Below are positions 4,893 through 5,102 of a DNA stretch of 5,102 nucleotides, piece by piece (the first letter of the stretch is position 1; each line of letters begins with the position of its first letter). The translations under genes were made by a program, and so were the position numbers. The DNA is taken from contig DHOG01000197.1 of the NCBI GenBank assembly GCA_002410715.1, positions 4,425-9,526 of the forward strand, written 5' to 3'. The DNA is from Ruminococcaceae bacterium UBA5396. Its GTDB lineage: Bacteria; Bacillota; Clostridia; Oscillospirales; Acutalibacteraceae. Below the pieces are notes generated by a model, which was not told the origin of the DNA, did no database searches, and saw only the letters and a program-made list of their open reading frames with translations.

Positions 4893-5102
4893 ATCCGCTT
4901 TTACGGTGTGAGAAATGTCTGTAAAAGTATGTATTGCCTTAGTACATAAGAGATATTTTCTTATTTTTGCACGAGGAACGTTTACATAAATCATATACCC
5001 GGCCCGAATGGTTTTATCGCCGAGGATTTCTACACTGGTCAATTTTTGTTGCACTTTATTCTTTAAGCTAAGTAAAGCGTCCGACTTGGCTTTTCCTTGT
5101 TC
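4878..5102 (-). CDS. xkdQ: XkdQ-like baseplate hub protein, C-terminal 74 codons (5' end outside window)
   Basis: Reading from the window edge, the frame gives 74 residues and a TAA at 4880-4878. The visible part contains ALLSLKNKVQQKLTSVEILG, then RAGYMIYVNVPRAKI, and ends in a beta-strand-like HTVKADFKLV. This matches my memory of the C-terminal end of XkdQ/YqbQ family proteins: a helix rich in Leu and Lys, a 'gD..iRaG..vyv.vp' strand pair, a 'y.v....HtF....Htm' strand pair, then the end. Family members are about 320 residues, so roughly three quarters of the protein is missing. XkdQ proteins are the Gram-positive counterparts of the gpD/gp27 hub that joins the tail tube to the baseplate. 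The xkdR start follows 13 nt after the stop, as in PBSX. The family call rests on the short C-terminus and on the order of the genes behind it. Confidence 0.85.
   Translation of the reverse strand, partial: EQGKAKSDALLSLKNKVQQKLTSVEILGDKTIRAGYMIYVNVPRAKIRKYLLCTKAIHTFTDISHTVKADFKLV

Noticed and set aside
4578..4949. Plus-strand frame of 123 codons opposite xkdR and the end of xkdQ
   Set aside because: It is antisense to two recognised baseplate genes and spans their junction; the translation has no family features.
1..5102. A complete diversity-generating retroelement within the window
   Set aside because: No reverse transcriptase motif, no Avd-like gene and no template/variable repeat pair was seen by eye; only a candidate target gene is present, and it is truncated.
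1..5102. Terminators, promoters, tRNAs, attachment sites or CRISPR arrays
   Set aside because: Gene junctions are 13 nt or less or overlapping. I found no GC-rich hairpin with a T-run at a gene end, no spaced repeats and no tRNA-like cloverleaf.

Overview
The window is a contractile-tail (myovirus or PBSX-like) baseplate and tail-fibre operon, almost certainly from a prophage or phage-derived particle of a low-to-mid GC Firmicute. A clostridial host is my best guess. The basis is the strong AGGAGG-type ribosome binding sites, the use of ATG, GTG and TTG starts, and a gene order matching xkdQ-R-S-T-U of the Bacillus subtilis PBSX element. Every gene I accept lies on the minus strand, so transcription runs from position 5102 towards position 1.

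In order of transcription: 5102-4878 is the C-terminal end of an XkdQ-type baseplate hub protein. 4864-4529 is a DUF2577 (XkdR) protein. 4545-4165 is a DUF2634 (XkdS) gp25-like wedge protein with a TTG start. 4165-3065 is a baseplate J-like (XkdT) wedge protein. 3081-2557 is a DUF2313 (XkdU) baseplate-to-fibre connector. The host-recognition part follows: 2554-1754 is a tail-collar fibre protein with a GTG start. 1742-1248 is an unrecognised beta-rich structural protein. 1236-919 is an unrecognised small protein. 922-1 is the first 307 codons of a larger adhesin that runs off the window edge.

The genes are tightly packed. They either overlap (17, 1, 17 and 4 nt) or are separated by at most 13 nt, and nearly every start has its own Shine-Dalgarno sequence. 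No stretch over 300 bases lacks a gene. I see no promoter, terminator, tRNA, insertion sequence or CRISPR array. The first five products should build the hub and wedges of the baseplate; the last four should form or attach the receptor-binding appendage.

The most interesting item is the truncated last gene. Its residues from about 164 onward follow the C-type-lectin/formylglycine-generating-enzyme (FGE, SUMF1-like) pattern used by phage adhesins. These include many targets of diversity-generating retroelements (DGRs). The diagnostic parts (variable repeat, template repeat, reverse transcriptase) would lie beyond position 1, so a DGR is a testable prediction and not something seen here. A second point is a strong in-frame internal ribosome binding site plus GTG inside the fibre gene, at its Gly-rich hinge.
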